Origin: JALZKA01 sp963725035
GTDB taxonomy: Bacteria; Actinomycetota; Thermoleophilia; Solirubrobacterales; 70-9
Reading direction: 5' to 3'
DNA length: 64,000 nucleotides
NCBI GenBank assembly: GCA_963725035.1
Contig: CAVRWX010000001.1
Span: forward strand, 310,001 to 374,000
Made by a program: the position numbers and the translations under genes. Under the pieces are notes generated by a model. The model saw only the letters and a list, made by a program, of their open reading frames with translations. It was not told the origin of the DNA and searched no databases. This document shows, in pieces, positions 57,811 through 64,000 of the stretch; position 1 is the first letter of the stretch; the number at the start of each line of letters is the position of its first letter.

Positions 57811-57833
57811 TTGGCTTCGCCACACTTGAAAGC

Positions 57834-58538
57834 GTGAACGCCAAGCCAGGAACCAAGGCCGGGCGGCCTGGGCTCCCAGGTGGGCCGATCGCGCTGACGA
57901 TGGGCCTCGCGATCGCGATGGTCGCAGCGGTGCTCTTGATCGAGCCCCTGAGGGACGCAGCGGGCGACGCGATCTCCGGCGAGACCGCGTCGCTGCGGAA
58001 TGATCTTCGCGGCCTTGGCGCCGGCGGGGTCGCCCTGATCGCCGCCTTGGCGCTCCTCCACACCTTCGTCTGGTACCCGGCCGAGATCCTGGACGCCGCC
58101 GCGGGCTACGTCTACGGGTTCTGGCCCGCGATGGCGATCCTGGTTCCGCTGTGGACGGCACAGGGAATGCTGGCGTACGAGATCGGGCGTCGCACCGCGC
58201 GCCCCGTCATCGAGTACTTCGTCGGGTCGGAGCGACTCGATCGACTGGAGCGCGCAGTGGAGAACGGCGGGGCGACCCTGCTGCTGGCCGCGCGCCTGGT
58301 GCCGATCGTCCCATTCAGCTTGTTTTCGATCGTCGCGGGCGCTGCCGCGGCGCCGCGCCTGCGTTTTCTTTGGACCACCGCCGTGGGCTACCTCCCCATC
58401 ACCGCCGTTGCGGTCTACCTCGGGACGACACTCGAGGACCTCTCCCCTACTGATCCGCGGGTCTGGGCCGCCGTGGTTGCAGTCATCGCCCTCTTGCTCT
58501 TGGCTCGGCAGCTCAAGCCCCTCTTCGAGGGGGATTAG
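57834..58538 (+). CDS. VTT-domain (DedA/TVP38-type) membrane protein
   Basis: A 234-residue multipass membrane protein. GTG at 57834 follows the tRNA. Transmembrane segments include IALTMGLAIAMVAAVLLIEP, VALIAALALLHTFVWYPAEI and AVVAVIALLLLARQ. The VTT core is AAGYVYGFWPAMAILVPLWT and LLLAARLVPIVPFSLFSIVA (LxxRLxPxxPF), the SNARE-associated-domain hallmark. Such proteins are lipid scramblases or flippases. An upstream extension to 57633 covers the tRNA and is not coding. Its stop overlaps the convergent DsbA-like gene by four bases. Confidence 0.88.
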   Translation: MNAKPGTKAGRPGLPGGPIALTMGLAIAMVAAVLLIEPLRDAAGDAISGETASLRNDLRGLGAGGVALIAALALLHTFVWYPAEILDAAAGYVYGFWPAMAILVPLWTAQGMLAYEIGRRTARPVIEYFVGSERLDRLERAVENGGATLLLAARLVPIVPFSLFSIVAGAAAAPRLRFLWTTAVGYLPITAVAVYLGTTLEDLSPTDPRVWAAVVAVIALLLLARQLKPLFEGD

Positions 58539-59269
58539 GGCGCCAGGTCCGCGGAAGCCACTTCGACTCGCTCGATCGCCGCCCGGACCTCGTCGAGCGA
58601 GGGCGTGCCGTCCAGCTCCTCGGCTCCTCCGATGCCGGTGATGAACATCGCGGGCTCGCCGGGCAACTCTGCCTCGAAAGCCAGCTCGCCGTCTCTGTCG
58701 ACGGCGCTCTCGTACTCGGGATCGTCGGACTGAGCCTCGAGCTCTTCGGCAAACGCCGCGTCCCACTCATCGATCACCAGGCCAGGAGTCACCTCGGCCG
58801 CGCCTTTCAAGAAGTTCTCGTCGATCCCCTGAGGCCCGGCGTTCTCGAGGTTTCTCATGACGATCTCCGCGAACTGCCACTGATGGCCCTGCTCGCCCGC
58901 CGCGGTGGATGCGATCGCCGCCTCGGTTACCCCCGTGCGCCCAAAGGAGAAGTGCCGCATCGAGATCTGCGCGCGTCCCTCCCGCACGTACTCCTCGATG
59001 ATCGGGTCGACGACCTCCCGCTGGAACGCCGCTCCGGGAACCGCGCGGACGTCCGTGAAGAGCTCGATCTCCACCGGTGCTTCCTCCTCGCCCAGGCGCG
59101 CGCCCTCCTGCGGAATCCCGGCGATCAGGCCCTGGACCTCCCCGCGCTCCTCATAGGCAATCGTGTTCGGACCGCCTTCGCCAACGGCGATCGCGTAGAT
59201 GGCGTACCCGACTAAGACGACCGCGAGGAAGATGATCACGCGAGGGACCCAGCCCATGAGGAGAAGCAT
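58535..59269 (-). CDS. Membrane-anchored DsbA-like (thioredoxin-fold) protein lacking the CxxC site
   Basis: A 244-residue protein with an N-terminal anchor (VPRVIIFLAVVLVGYAIYAI) and a thioredoxin-fold body. It matches the DsbA-family pattern around EIELFTDVRAVPGAAFQREV, where active members have a CPYC or CxxC motif; here no Cys occurs at all in the protein. The helical insert and the EPAMFITGIGG cis-Pro-like region are retained. It is therefore probably a chaperone or binding protein rather than a disulfide oxidase. Assignment is by fold pattern; confidence in the loss of Cys is high. Confidence 0.75.
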   Translation of the reverse strand: MLLLMGWVPRVIIFLAVVLVGYAIYAIAVGEGGPNTIAYEERGEVQGLIAGIPQEGARLGEEEAPVEIELFTDVRAVPGAAFQREVVDPIIEEYVREGRAQISMRHFSFGRTGVTEAAIASTAAGEQGHQWQFAEIVMRNLENAGPQGIDENFLKGAAEVTPGLVIDEWDAAFAEELEAQSDDPEYESAVDRDGELAFEAELPGEPAMFITGIGGAEELDGTPSLDEVRAAIERVEVASADLAP

Positions 59270-59284
59270 GTGCTTATCAGGGAC

Positions 59285-59521
59285 TCATCCGGCGACGGCT
59301 TTGAAGTAGCGGACCGCGAGCCCCGTGAGGAGCGTCTCGAACGCTTCCTCGATCGGTCGGCCGCTCGCGTCCGCGTACGCCACCAGCCCCGCGGCCTCGA
59401 TCTCGCCGGAGACGCGCGTGACCTCTTCGACCAGCTCGGGATGCTCGTCGCAAAAGAACGCGCCGATCGAGTAGAGCTCCGAGTCCATCAGCGAGCTCAG
59501 GAAGGTTGAGGAGGCTTCCAT
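59285..59521 (-). CDS. Small helical protein of unknown function
   Basis: A 78-residue acidic protein, MEASSTFLSSLMDSELYSIG to LLTGLAVRYFKAVAG. It looks fully helical with one Cys. No family known to me. ATG at 59521 has TAAGTT 9 bases upstream on the minus strand, a probable leaderless promoter. It diverges from the Nif3-like gene, starts 38 bases apart, and is followed by the DsbA-like gene 15 bases later, with which it may be co-transcribed. Confidence 0.6.
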   Translation of the reverse strand: MEASSTFLSSLMDSELYSIGAFFCDEHPELVEEVTRVSGEIEAAGLVAYADASGRPIEEAFETLLTGLAVRYFKAVAG

Positions 59522-59530
59522 CTCCGCACA

Positions 59531-59550
59531 AACTTACGCTGAGGTACCTT
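59531..59550. promoter_or_regulatory. Back-to-back leaderless -10 boxes
   Basis: TAAGTT on the minus strand (59531-59536) and TACCTT on the plus strand (59545-59550) stand 9 bases before the divergent starts at 59521 and 59560. They are the tightest such pair in the window. No ribosome-binding sites are visible. Confidence 0.45.
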
Positions 59551-59559
59551 CGAGCGGGC

Positions 59560-60321
59560 ATGGCGAGCCGTAACGAGATCATCGCGTTCTGTGACGAGAC
59601 CCTGGATGCAGGGGCTTTCGAGGACTACGGCCCGAACGGGCTCCAGGTGCCCGGCGCGGCCGAGGTCGGAACGGTTGCAACGTGCGTCTCCGCCCACCTG
59701 GAGTCGATCGAGCGTGCGATCGGGCTCGGAGCCGAGCTCATGATCGCCCATCACGGGCTGTTCTGGGACTTCCACAGCCGTGCTCTCAGCGAGCCGATGG
59801 CTGCGCGCCTCCGCGCGGCCCTCGGCGCGGACCTCAGCGTGGCCGGCTATCACCTTCCGCTCGACGCTCATCGCGAGATCGGGAACAACGCGCTCATCTG
59901 CGAGACCCTCGGACTGACCGCCAGTCCCGAGCCGTTCGGGCAGGCGAAGGGCGCGGCGATCGGCGTCGTCGGGCGAGCCGACCCTCCAATTGGCGCCCAG
60001 GAGCTCCTGGAGCGGATCCGCGCGCAGATCTCGCTGGATCCCTTGGTCTTCGAGACCGGGCCCGCCGAGGTGCATGCCGTCGGGATAGTCTCGGGCTCGG
60101 GCTCATCCTCGATCGCCGAGGCCGTGAGCATGGGCCTCGACGCCGTGATAACAGGCGAGCCGTCCGAGCACGCGATGGCAGACGCGCGGGAGGGCTCGAT
60201 CCATTTCATCGCGGCCGGGCACCACGCCACAGAGACGTTCGGCGTTCGCCGGCTGGGGGAGCTCGTGGCTGAGCGCTTCGGCGTTGCGCACGAATTCATC
60301 GACGTGCCAAATCCGATTTGA
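59560..60321 (+). CDS. Nif3-like dinuclear metal-centre protein (YbgI/YqfO family)
   Basis: A 253-residue protein. Metal ligands appear in ELMIAHHGLFWD (HH), YHLPLDAH (D, H) and FIAAGHHATETFGVR (HH, E), and NGLQVPG near residue 22 is the family opening. Members are conserved across life, bind two metals, and were once called GTP cyclohydrolase I type 2; the true substrate is unsettled. ATG at 59560 with TACCTT 9 bases upstream. It precedes the IF2-N-like protein by 79 bases. Confidence 0.9.
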   Translation: MASRNEIIAFCDETLDAGAFEDYGPNGLQVPGAAEVGTVATCVSAHLESIERAIGLGAELMIAHHGLFWDFHSRALSEPMAARLRAALGADLSVAGYHLPLDAHREIGNNALICETLGLTASPEPFGQAKGAAIGVVGRADPPIGAQELLERIRAQISLDPLVFETGPAEVHAVGIVSGSGSSSIAEAVSMGLDAVITGEPSEHAMADAREGSIHFIAAGHHATETFGVRRLGELVAERFGVAHEFIDVPNPI

Positions 60322-60400
60322 CAGCGTCCGCCTGAAGGTGGAAACTAGGTAATACGCGCGCACAGCGCGGTTGATACACCCCACCCATAGGAGACGGTGC

Positions 60401-60583
60401 ATGGCAAACCACCTGACGCCCTCGGAGCTCGCCGACGAAGTGAATATGAAGCGGCGGGAAGTGATCTCCAAATGCATGGAGATGGGCGTTCCGATCTTCC
60501 AAGGGAAAATTGATAAATCTCTCTTCGTCAGTTCCCTCGCGCAGATGACCGACAGCGCGAAGCGCACCCAGGCAGCCGCCTAG
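60401..60583 (+). CDS. Free-standing IF2-N-like helical domain protein
   Basis: A 60-residue protein: SELADEVNMKRREVISKCME followed by MGVPIFQGKIDK. This is the IF2-N domain, a short helix-turn-helix normally repeated at the N-terminus of translation initiation factor 2, but here it is alone. GGAG lies upstream of the ATG at 60401. Local GC is lower around 60500-60530 than in neighbouring genes. It may bind RNA, DNA or ribosome parts; role unknown. Confidence 0.72.
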   Translation: MANHLTPSELADEVNMKRREVISKCMEMGVPIFQGKIDKSLFVSSLAQMTDSAKRTQAAA

Positions 60584-60614
60584 AAACAGTTCGCCGGACA
60601 TATAGGCTGATCGC

Positions 60615-62414
60615 ATGGAATCAGCCACGATTACCCCTGCCTCCGCCGGAGTCGGCTCGAAGACGATCGCCGACCTCCTGCCCAAGTCCGTCGCCAAGTA
60701 CGGCGCCACGCGCGCCGTCATGTTCAAGGACGATTCCGGCCATTGGGTCAGCCGCAGCTACAACGAGGTGGGCGAGGTCGTCAAGAAGCTCTCGCTTGGC
60801 CTCATGGCACTTGGGATCGAGAAGGGCGACAAGGTCGCGATCCTCGGCAACACCCGGCCCGAATGGACGTACTTCGACTTCGCGGCGCTCACGGCAGGGG
60901 CAACCGTGGTCCCGATCTATCAGACGAACTCGCCCGAGGAATGCGAGTACGTGCTCGAGAACTCAGACGCGGTCGCCGTGATCGTCGAAGACGAGGAGCA
61001 GCTCGAGAAGATCAGGGCGATCCGCGACCGCTGCCCCAAGCTTCAGCACGTGATCCGGATGACGGGCAAGGGGGGCGGCGCTGTCTCCGAGGGTGAGCTG
61101 AACGAGCGGGGCGCCGAGCTCACGGATGCCGACTGGCAGGAGCGCTACGAGTCGGTAACGCCAGAGGACATCTGCACGTTCATCTACACGTCGGGGACGA
61201 CGGGACCGCCCAAGGGCTGCGTGATCTCACACGGGAACTACCGCGCGATGCTGGACATGGTTGTGGAGAAGAACGTCCTCGGCGACGACGAGCTCACTTA
61301 TCTCTTCCTGCCCCTCGCCCACTCCTTCGCCCTCCTGATCCAGTTCGGCAACTTCGAGCTCGGCTCCTCGATCGCCTACTGGGAGCGCGACCCCTTGAGG
61401 ATCGTCCCCAACCTCGCCGAGGTGAAGCCCACCTACTTCCCGTCGGTGCCCAGGATCTTCGAGAAGATCTACACGGCTGCGACCTCGGCGGTCGAACAGG
61501 CAGGCGGCCTCAAGAAGAGGATCTTCGACTGGTCCGTAGGCGTCGGCAAGCGCTACCGCGAGGCCGAGCGCGCGGGCGGCGCGGGCGCGCTCCTGAGCGC
61601 CCAGCACAAGCTCGCCGACCGCCTGGTCCTCGAGAAGATCCGCAACCTCTTCGGCGGCAACCTGCGCGTCGCCGTAACGGGCGCCGCGCCGATCAATCCC
61701 GACATCCTGCGCTTCTTCGACGCGGCCGGCGTCCTGGTCCTGGAGGGTTGGGGCATGACCGAGACGTCAACGGCAGCGACGATCGCAACGCCTGACGACT
61801 TCAAGTTCGGCACCATCGGGAAGCCGCTGCCAGGGGTGGACATCAAGATCGCCGACGACGGCGAGATCCTCGTCAAGGGCCCCAACATCTTCCAGGGCTA
61901 CTACAAGAACGACGAGGCGACGTCGGAGACGCTCGTCGACGGATGGCTCCACACCGGCGACATCGGCGAGGTCGATTCAGACGGTTACCTGAAGATCACC
62001 GGGCGCAAGAAGGACATCATCATCACGGCGGGCGGCAAGAACATCACCCCGGCCAACCTCGAGGCGGAGATCAAGCAGCATCCACTGATCTCGCAATGCG
62101 TCGTGGTCGGCGACCGGCGGCCCTATCTGGTGTGCGTCGTCACGCTCGATCCCGAGGAGGCCTTGAAGCTCGCCTCCGAGAAGGGCCTCGACGCCTCGAC
62201 CCTGCATGAAAACGACGAGGTCCGCGCCTCGATCCAGGCGCACCTCGACCAGATCAACCAGAAGTTCGCGCGGGTCGAACAGGTGAAGAAGTTCGAGATC
62301 CTCCCCCAGGACCTCTCTCAGGAGGGCGGCGAGCTTACGCCGACCATGAAGATCAAGCGGAACGTCGTCGCGGACAAGTACGCGTCGGAGATCGAGTCGC
62401 TCTACTCGGGCTGA
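60615..62414 (+). CDS. Long-chain fatty-acid-CoA ligase (AMP-forming)
   Basis: A 599-residue adenylate-forming ligase. The P-loop-like A3 motif is FIYTSGTTGPPKGCVISHGN, followed by LPLAHSFALLIQFGNFELGS, GAAPINPDILRFFDAAGVLV, EGWGMTETS and the hinge GWLHTGDIGEVDSDGYLKIT with GRKKDIIITAGGKNI. ATP is used to make acyl-CoA, which can feed the acyl-CoA dehydrogenases in the window. TAGGCT lies 6 bases before the ATG at 60615, a probable leaderless promoter. Its stop overlaps the convergent DUF2294 gene by 13 bases. Confidence 0.94.
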   Translation: MESATITPASAGVGSKTIADLLPKSVAKYGATRAVMFKDDSGHWVSRSYNEVGEVVKKLSLGLMALGIEKGDKVAILGNTRPEWTYFDFAALTAGATVVPIYQTNSPEECEYVLENSDAVAVIVEDEEQLEKIRAIRDRCPKLQHVIRMTGKGGGAVSEGELNERGAELTDADWQERYESVTPEDICTFIYTSGTTGPPKGCVISHGNYRAMLDMVVEKNVLGDDELTYLFLPLAHSFALLIQFGNFELGSSIAYWERDPLRIVPNLAEVKPTYFPSVPRIFEKIYTAATSAVEQAGGLKKRIFDWSVGVGKRYREAERAGGAGALLSAQHKLADRLVLEKIRNLFGGNLRVAVTGAAPINPDILRFFDAAGVLVLEGWGMTETSTAATIATPDDFKFGTIGKPLPGVDIKIADDGEILVKGPNIFQGYYKNDEATSETLVDGWLHTGDIGEVDSDGYLKITGRKKDIIITAGGKNITPANLEAEIKQHPLISQCVVVGDRRPYLVCVVTLDPEEALKLASEKGLDASTLHENDEVRASIQAHLDQINQKFARVEQVKKFEILPQDLSQEGGELTPTMKIKRNVVADKYASEIESLYSG

Positions 62415-62899
62415 CCGTCCAAGAGGAACAGCTCGGCGGCGCTGTCGGAATCGACGTGGATCTGGCTGAAGAAGGCTCTTACCCTTCGGCCCGTGCTGGC
62501 TTCCACGGCCGCGACAAACTGCTTCTCAACGGCCACCTGGAACGCGTGCCGCGTGGCCTGCACCTGGTCTGAGTGGCCCGTTTCGATCAGCGTCTTCTCC
62601 CCGGGCGTGAAGATCTCCTGGAGGACACAGAGGGCGAAATCCTCATCCAGATAAGTCTTCGCCTTGGTCGGCCCGCGTCCGTAGAGGTCGGCGTGCAGCC
62701 GCACTATGTCGCGCGAGATGCTGGAAGAGATCGCCCCGGTTTCAGCGCGAGAGTTCGTCGGCGACGACGGGGCTGTGCCGTCCCGGCTAGCTGGATTGTT
62801 CACTGGGCTCCGTTCTCCGCCGCGTACGGCGGACGAATTATCTGCTGGCGGCGAACGGTTTTCGTTCCTTGCCGCCGAAGGAGCCGGCTGGCTCGGCAT
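62402..62899 (-). CDS. DUF2294 family protein
   Basis: A 165-residue protein. The first 55 residues are Pro/Ser/Arg-rich and probably disordered or non-native; the DUF2294 core is SISRDIVRLHADLYGRGPTK, AKTYLDEDFALCVLQEIFTP and EKTLIETGHSDQVQATRHAF. Function of the family is unknown. A more internal start would remove the low-complexity N-terminus. It is convergent with the acyl-CoA ligase gene. The 150 bases on its other side hold nothing I can identify. Confidence 0.8.
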   Translation of the reverse strand: MPSQPAPSAARNENRSPPADNSSAVRGGERSPVNNPASRDGTAPSSPTNSRAETGAISSSISRDIVRLHADLYGRGPTKAKTYLDEDFALCVLQEIFTPGEKTLIETGHSDQVQATRHAFQVAVEKQFVAAVEASTGRRVRAFFSQIHVDSDSAAELFLLDGQPE

Positions 62900-63050
62900 G
62901 TGCCGTTTTCGTGGCCCCCTGACGGACGGCGCGGACGCTTCCCGTCTTGGTGCTCAGACTCGGCACCGAGTTACTCAACCAACCGAGAATAGCGCGATGC
63001 CCGCGAGTTACCCCGCTTTCGCCAAGGTCGGGCTCGAGATGGCGCGACGC

Positions 63051-64000
63051 TCAGGCGTCCAGCGCTTCGTCGTCCTCGATGTCCTCCGCAATGGGCTTTG
63101 GCCCAGAGCGCATGAGCGTCGACGTCGTCTGCTCCAGGACGCGCCGCCACCCGGCGCGGCTCTCGGCGGCCCGCTCGACGTGGTCCATCGCGTGGCGCAC
63201 GCGGCGCTTTGAGATCTCGATGCCGTGGCGCTGAGCGATCGCCCTGTAGCGGTCGTAATCGCGCGCGAGCTTCAGGGTCACCGACTCGAAGCCGTGCTTG
63301 GCGATCTCGAGGCGGGCCTTGTAGTCGAGGATCGAGGTGCCGAACATGAGCGCGTCGTCGAGTTCGGGCTCGATCAGGACGATGTCGACGCCGGGGTAGC
63401 GCTCCTCCCAGATCTCGACGGCTCGGTGAAGGCGGTCGTGGGACATCATCCGGAAGACCTGGTTGCCGATCCCGGCGAGGCCCATGTCGGAAACGTGCTG
63501 GACCCGCGAGCCCGTGACCGTGGGGATCGTCTTGCCGAAGTCGTTCACGTAGGGGACAAGCGGATTGATGACGACGACGAACTTGGCGCCGCGCTCGATT
63601 GCGACGTCGATGTTCGTGGTCGAGAGGATGCCGCCGTCGATGAACTCGCGCCCCTTGATCTCGACGGGCTCGTAGATCATCGGGAGTGCGCCCGAGGCGG
63701 CGACAGCCTTGGAGATCGGCACGTCGGCCCACTCGCCCTCGCCCATGATCACGCGCTCGGTCGTGTCCAGATCGGTGGCGGTCAGGTAAAGCTCGGAGGA
63801 GAGGTGGCGGAAGTCGTCGGTGCGGTCAGGGTCGGAGAGGACCTCGTGGACGTAGCGCTCGATGCCCGTTCCCTTGTAGAAGCCGGGCGGCAGGAGGCCT
63901 GCCAGGCCGGTCGCGAGGTCCACGACCGAGGATTCCTTCTCGAACACCTCCCTGACGATCCCGGCGATCTTCAGCGGCAGCGTCAAGGAGCCGCGTACGA
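63051..64000 (-). CDS. Patatin-like phospholipase, N-terminus beyond the window
   Basis: At least 316 residues; the frame stays open to the window edge, so the 5' end is missing. The visible part has the catalytic Asp in EIKGREFIDGGILSTTNIDV (DGG), and strands such as LYLTATDLDTTERVIMGEGE and AVAASGALPMIYEP. The nucleophile motif GxSxG and oxyanion-hole glycines lie before the window. Patatin proteins hydrolyse acyl lipids. The C-terminal about 130 residues (ILDYKARLEIAKHGFESVTL onward) are helical. No partner is adjacent. Confidence 0.88.
   Translation of the reverse strand, partial: VRGSLTLPLKIAGIVREVFEKESSVVDLATGLAGLLPPGFYKGTGIERYVHEVLSDPDRTDDFRHLSSELYLTATDLDTTERVIMGEGEWADVPISKAVAASGALPMIYEPVEIKGREFIDGGILSTTNIDVAIERGAKFVVVINPLVPYVNDFGKTIPTVTGSRVQHVSDMGLAGIGNQVFRMMSHDRLHRAVEIWEERYPGVDIVLIEPELDDALMFGTSILDYKARLEIAKHGFESVTLKLARDYDRYRAIAQRHGIEISKRRVRHAMDHVERAAESRAGWRRVLEQTTSTLMRSGPKPIAEDIEDDEALDA

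Noticed and set aside
57633..57833. N-terminal extension of the VTT protein
   Set aside because: It reads through the tRNA-Pro gene; the GTG at 57834 starts the real protein.

Overview
This is 64 kb of a high-GC actinobacterial chromosome. The evidence is the strong G/C third-position bias, many GTG and TTG starts, an mce gene set, an F420-type LLM oxidoreductase, DUF2510, DUF4235 and CGNR proteins, and a SigB/RsbU/RsbW-type stress module. The gene mix fits a soil Thermoleophilia/Solirubrobacterales-like lineage, but that placement is inference. I see no phage, transposase, rRNA or CRISPR array. One tRNA is present, tRNA-Pro(CGG).

Layout. 1-12 kb is an acyl-CoA/keto-acid catabolism block. 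It has a truncated LLM oxidoreductase, a SnoaL-like protein, a MerR regulator, then a minus-strand operon (enoyl-CoA hydratase, acyl-CoA carboxylase beta chain, BKACE enzyme, CaiB/BaiF CoA-transferase) facing three plus-strand acyl-CoA dehydrogenases, with MscL in between. 12-23 kb is mixed: secreted trypsin-like protease, two SDRs, SGNH lipoprotein, metallo-beta-lactamase-fold hydrolase, acyltransferase, glycerol kinase, secreted EEP phosphatase/nuclease, biotinyl carrier, enoyl-CoA hydratase, DUF2510 membrane protein and AlkA-like glycosylase. 23.6-26.6 kb is bioB-bioF-bioD; bioA lies apart at 34.7 kb. 26.7-33.8 kb is a sugar/polyol ABC import and catabolism operon with a divergent ROK regulator. 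The promoter between them has a clear operator.

33.8-40 kb holds a CGNR regulator divergent from a 55-residue protein, bioA, repeat-rich DNA, an ECF sigma factor with a DUF4349 membrane protein, rubredoxin and a Nudix hydrolase. 40.2-49.8 kb is a run of six mce (MlaD-type) genes joined by 4-base or 1-base stop/start overlaps. No yrbE permease or ATPase gene lies beside them. A secreted beta-helix protein and a small lipoprotein are divergent from this run. 52.9-57.7 kb is superoxide dismutase plus a stress partner-switch set (SigB-type sigma, RsbU-like phosphatase, RsbW-like kinase). 57.7-64 kb holds tRNA-Pro, a VTT membrane protein, a cysteine-less DsbA-like protein, a Nif3-like protein, a free-standing IF2-N-like domain, an acyl-CoA ligase, DUF2294 and a truncated patatin.

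Two features cut across the window. First, about 30 single-base frame breaks interrupt otherwise intact genes, and nearly all need removal of one extra base. They look like homopolymer-type sequence errors, so broken genes are given as full spans and should be treated as one gene each. Second, many genes lack a ribosome-binding site and instead have a TAnnnT -10 box 6-9 bases before the start codon, which suggests leaderless mRNAs. The most unusual noncoding material is a family of intergenic elements (16.9, 36.3 and probably 52.7 kb) with GGCAATAAAGGGG-type inverted ends; two of them carry paired 45-bp palindromes.
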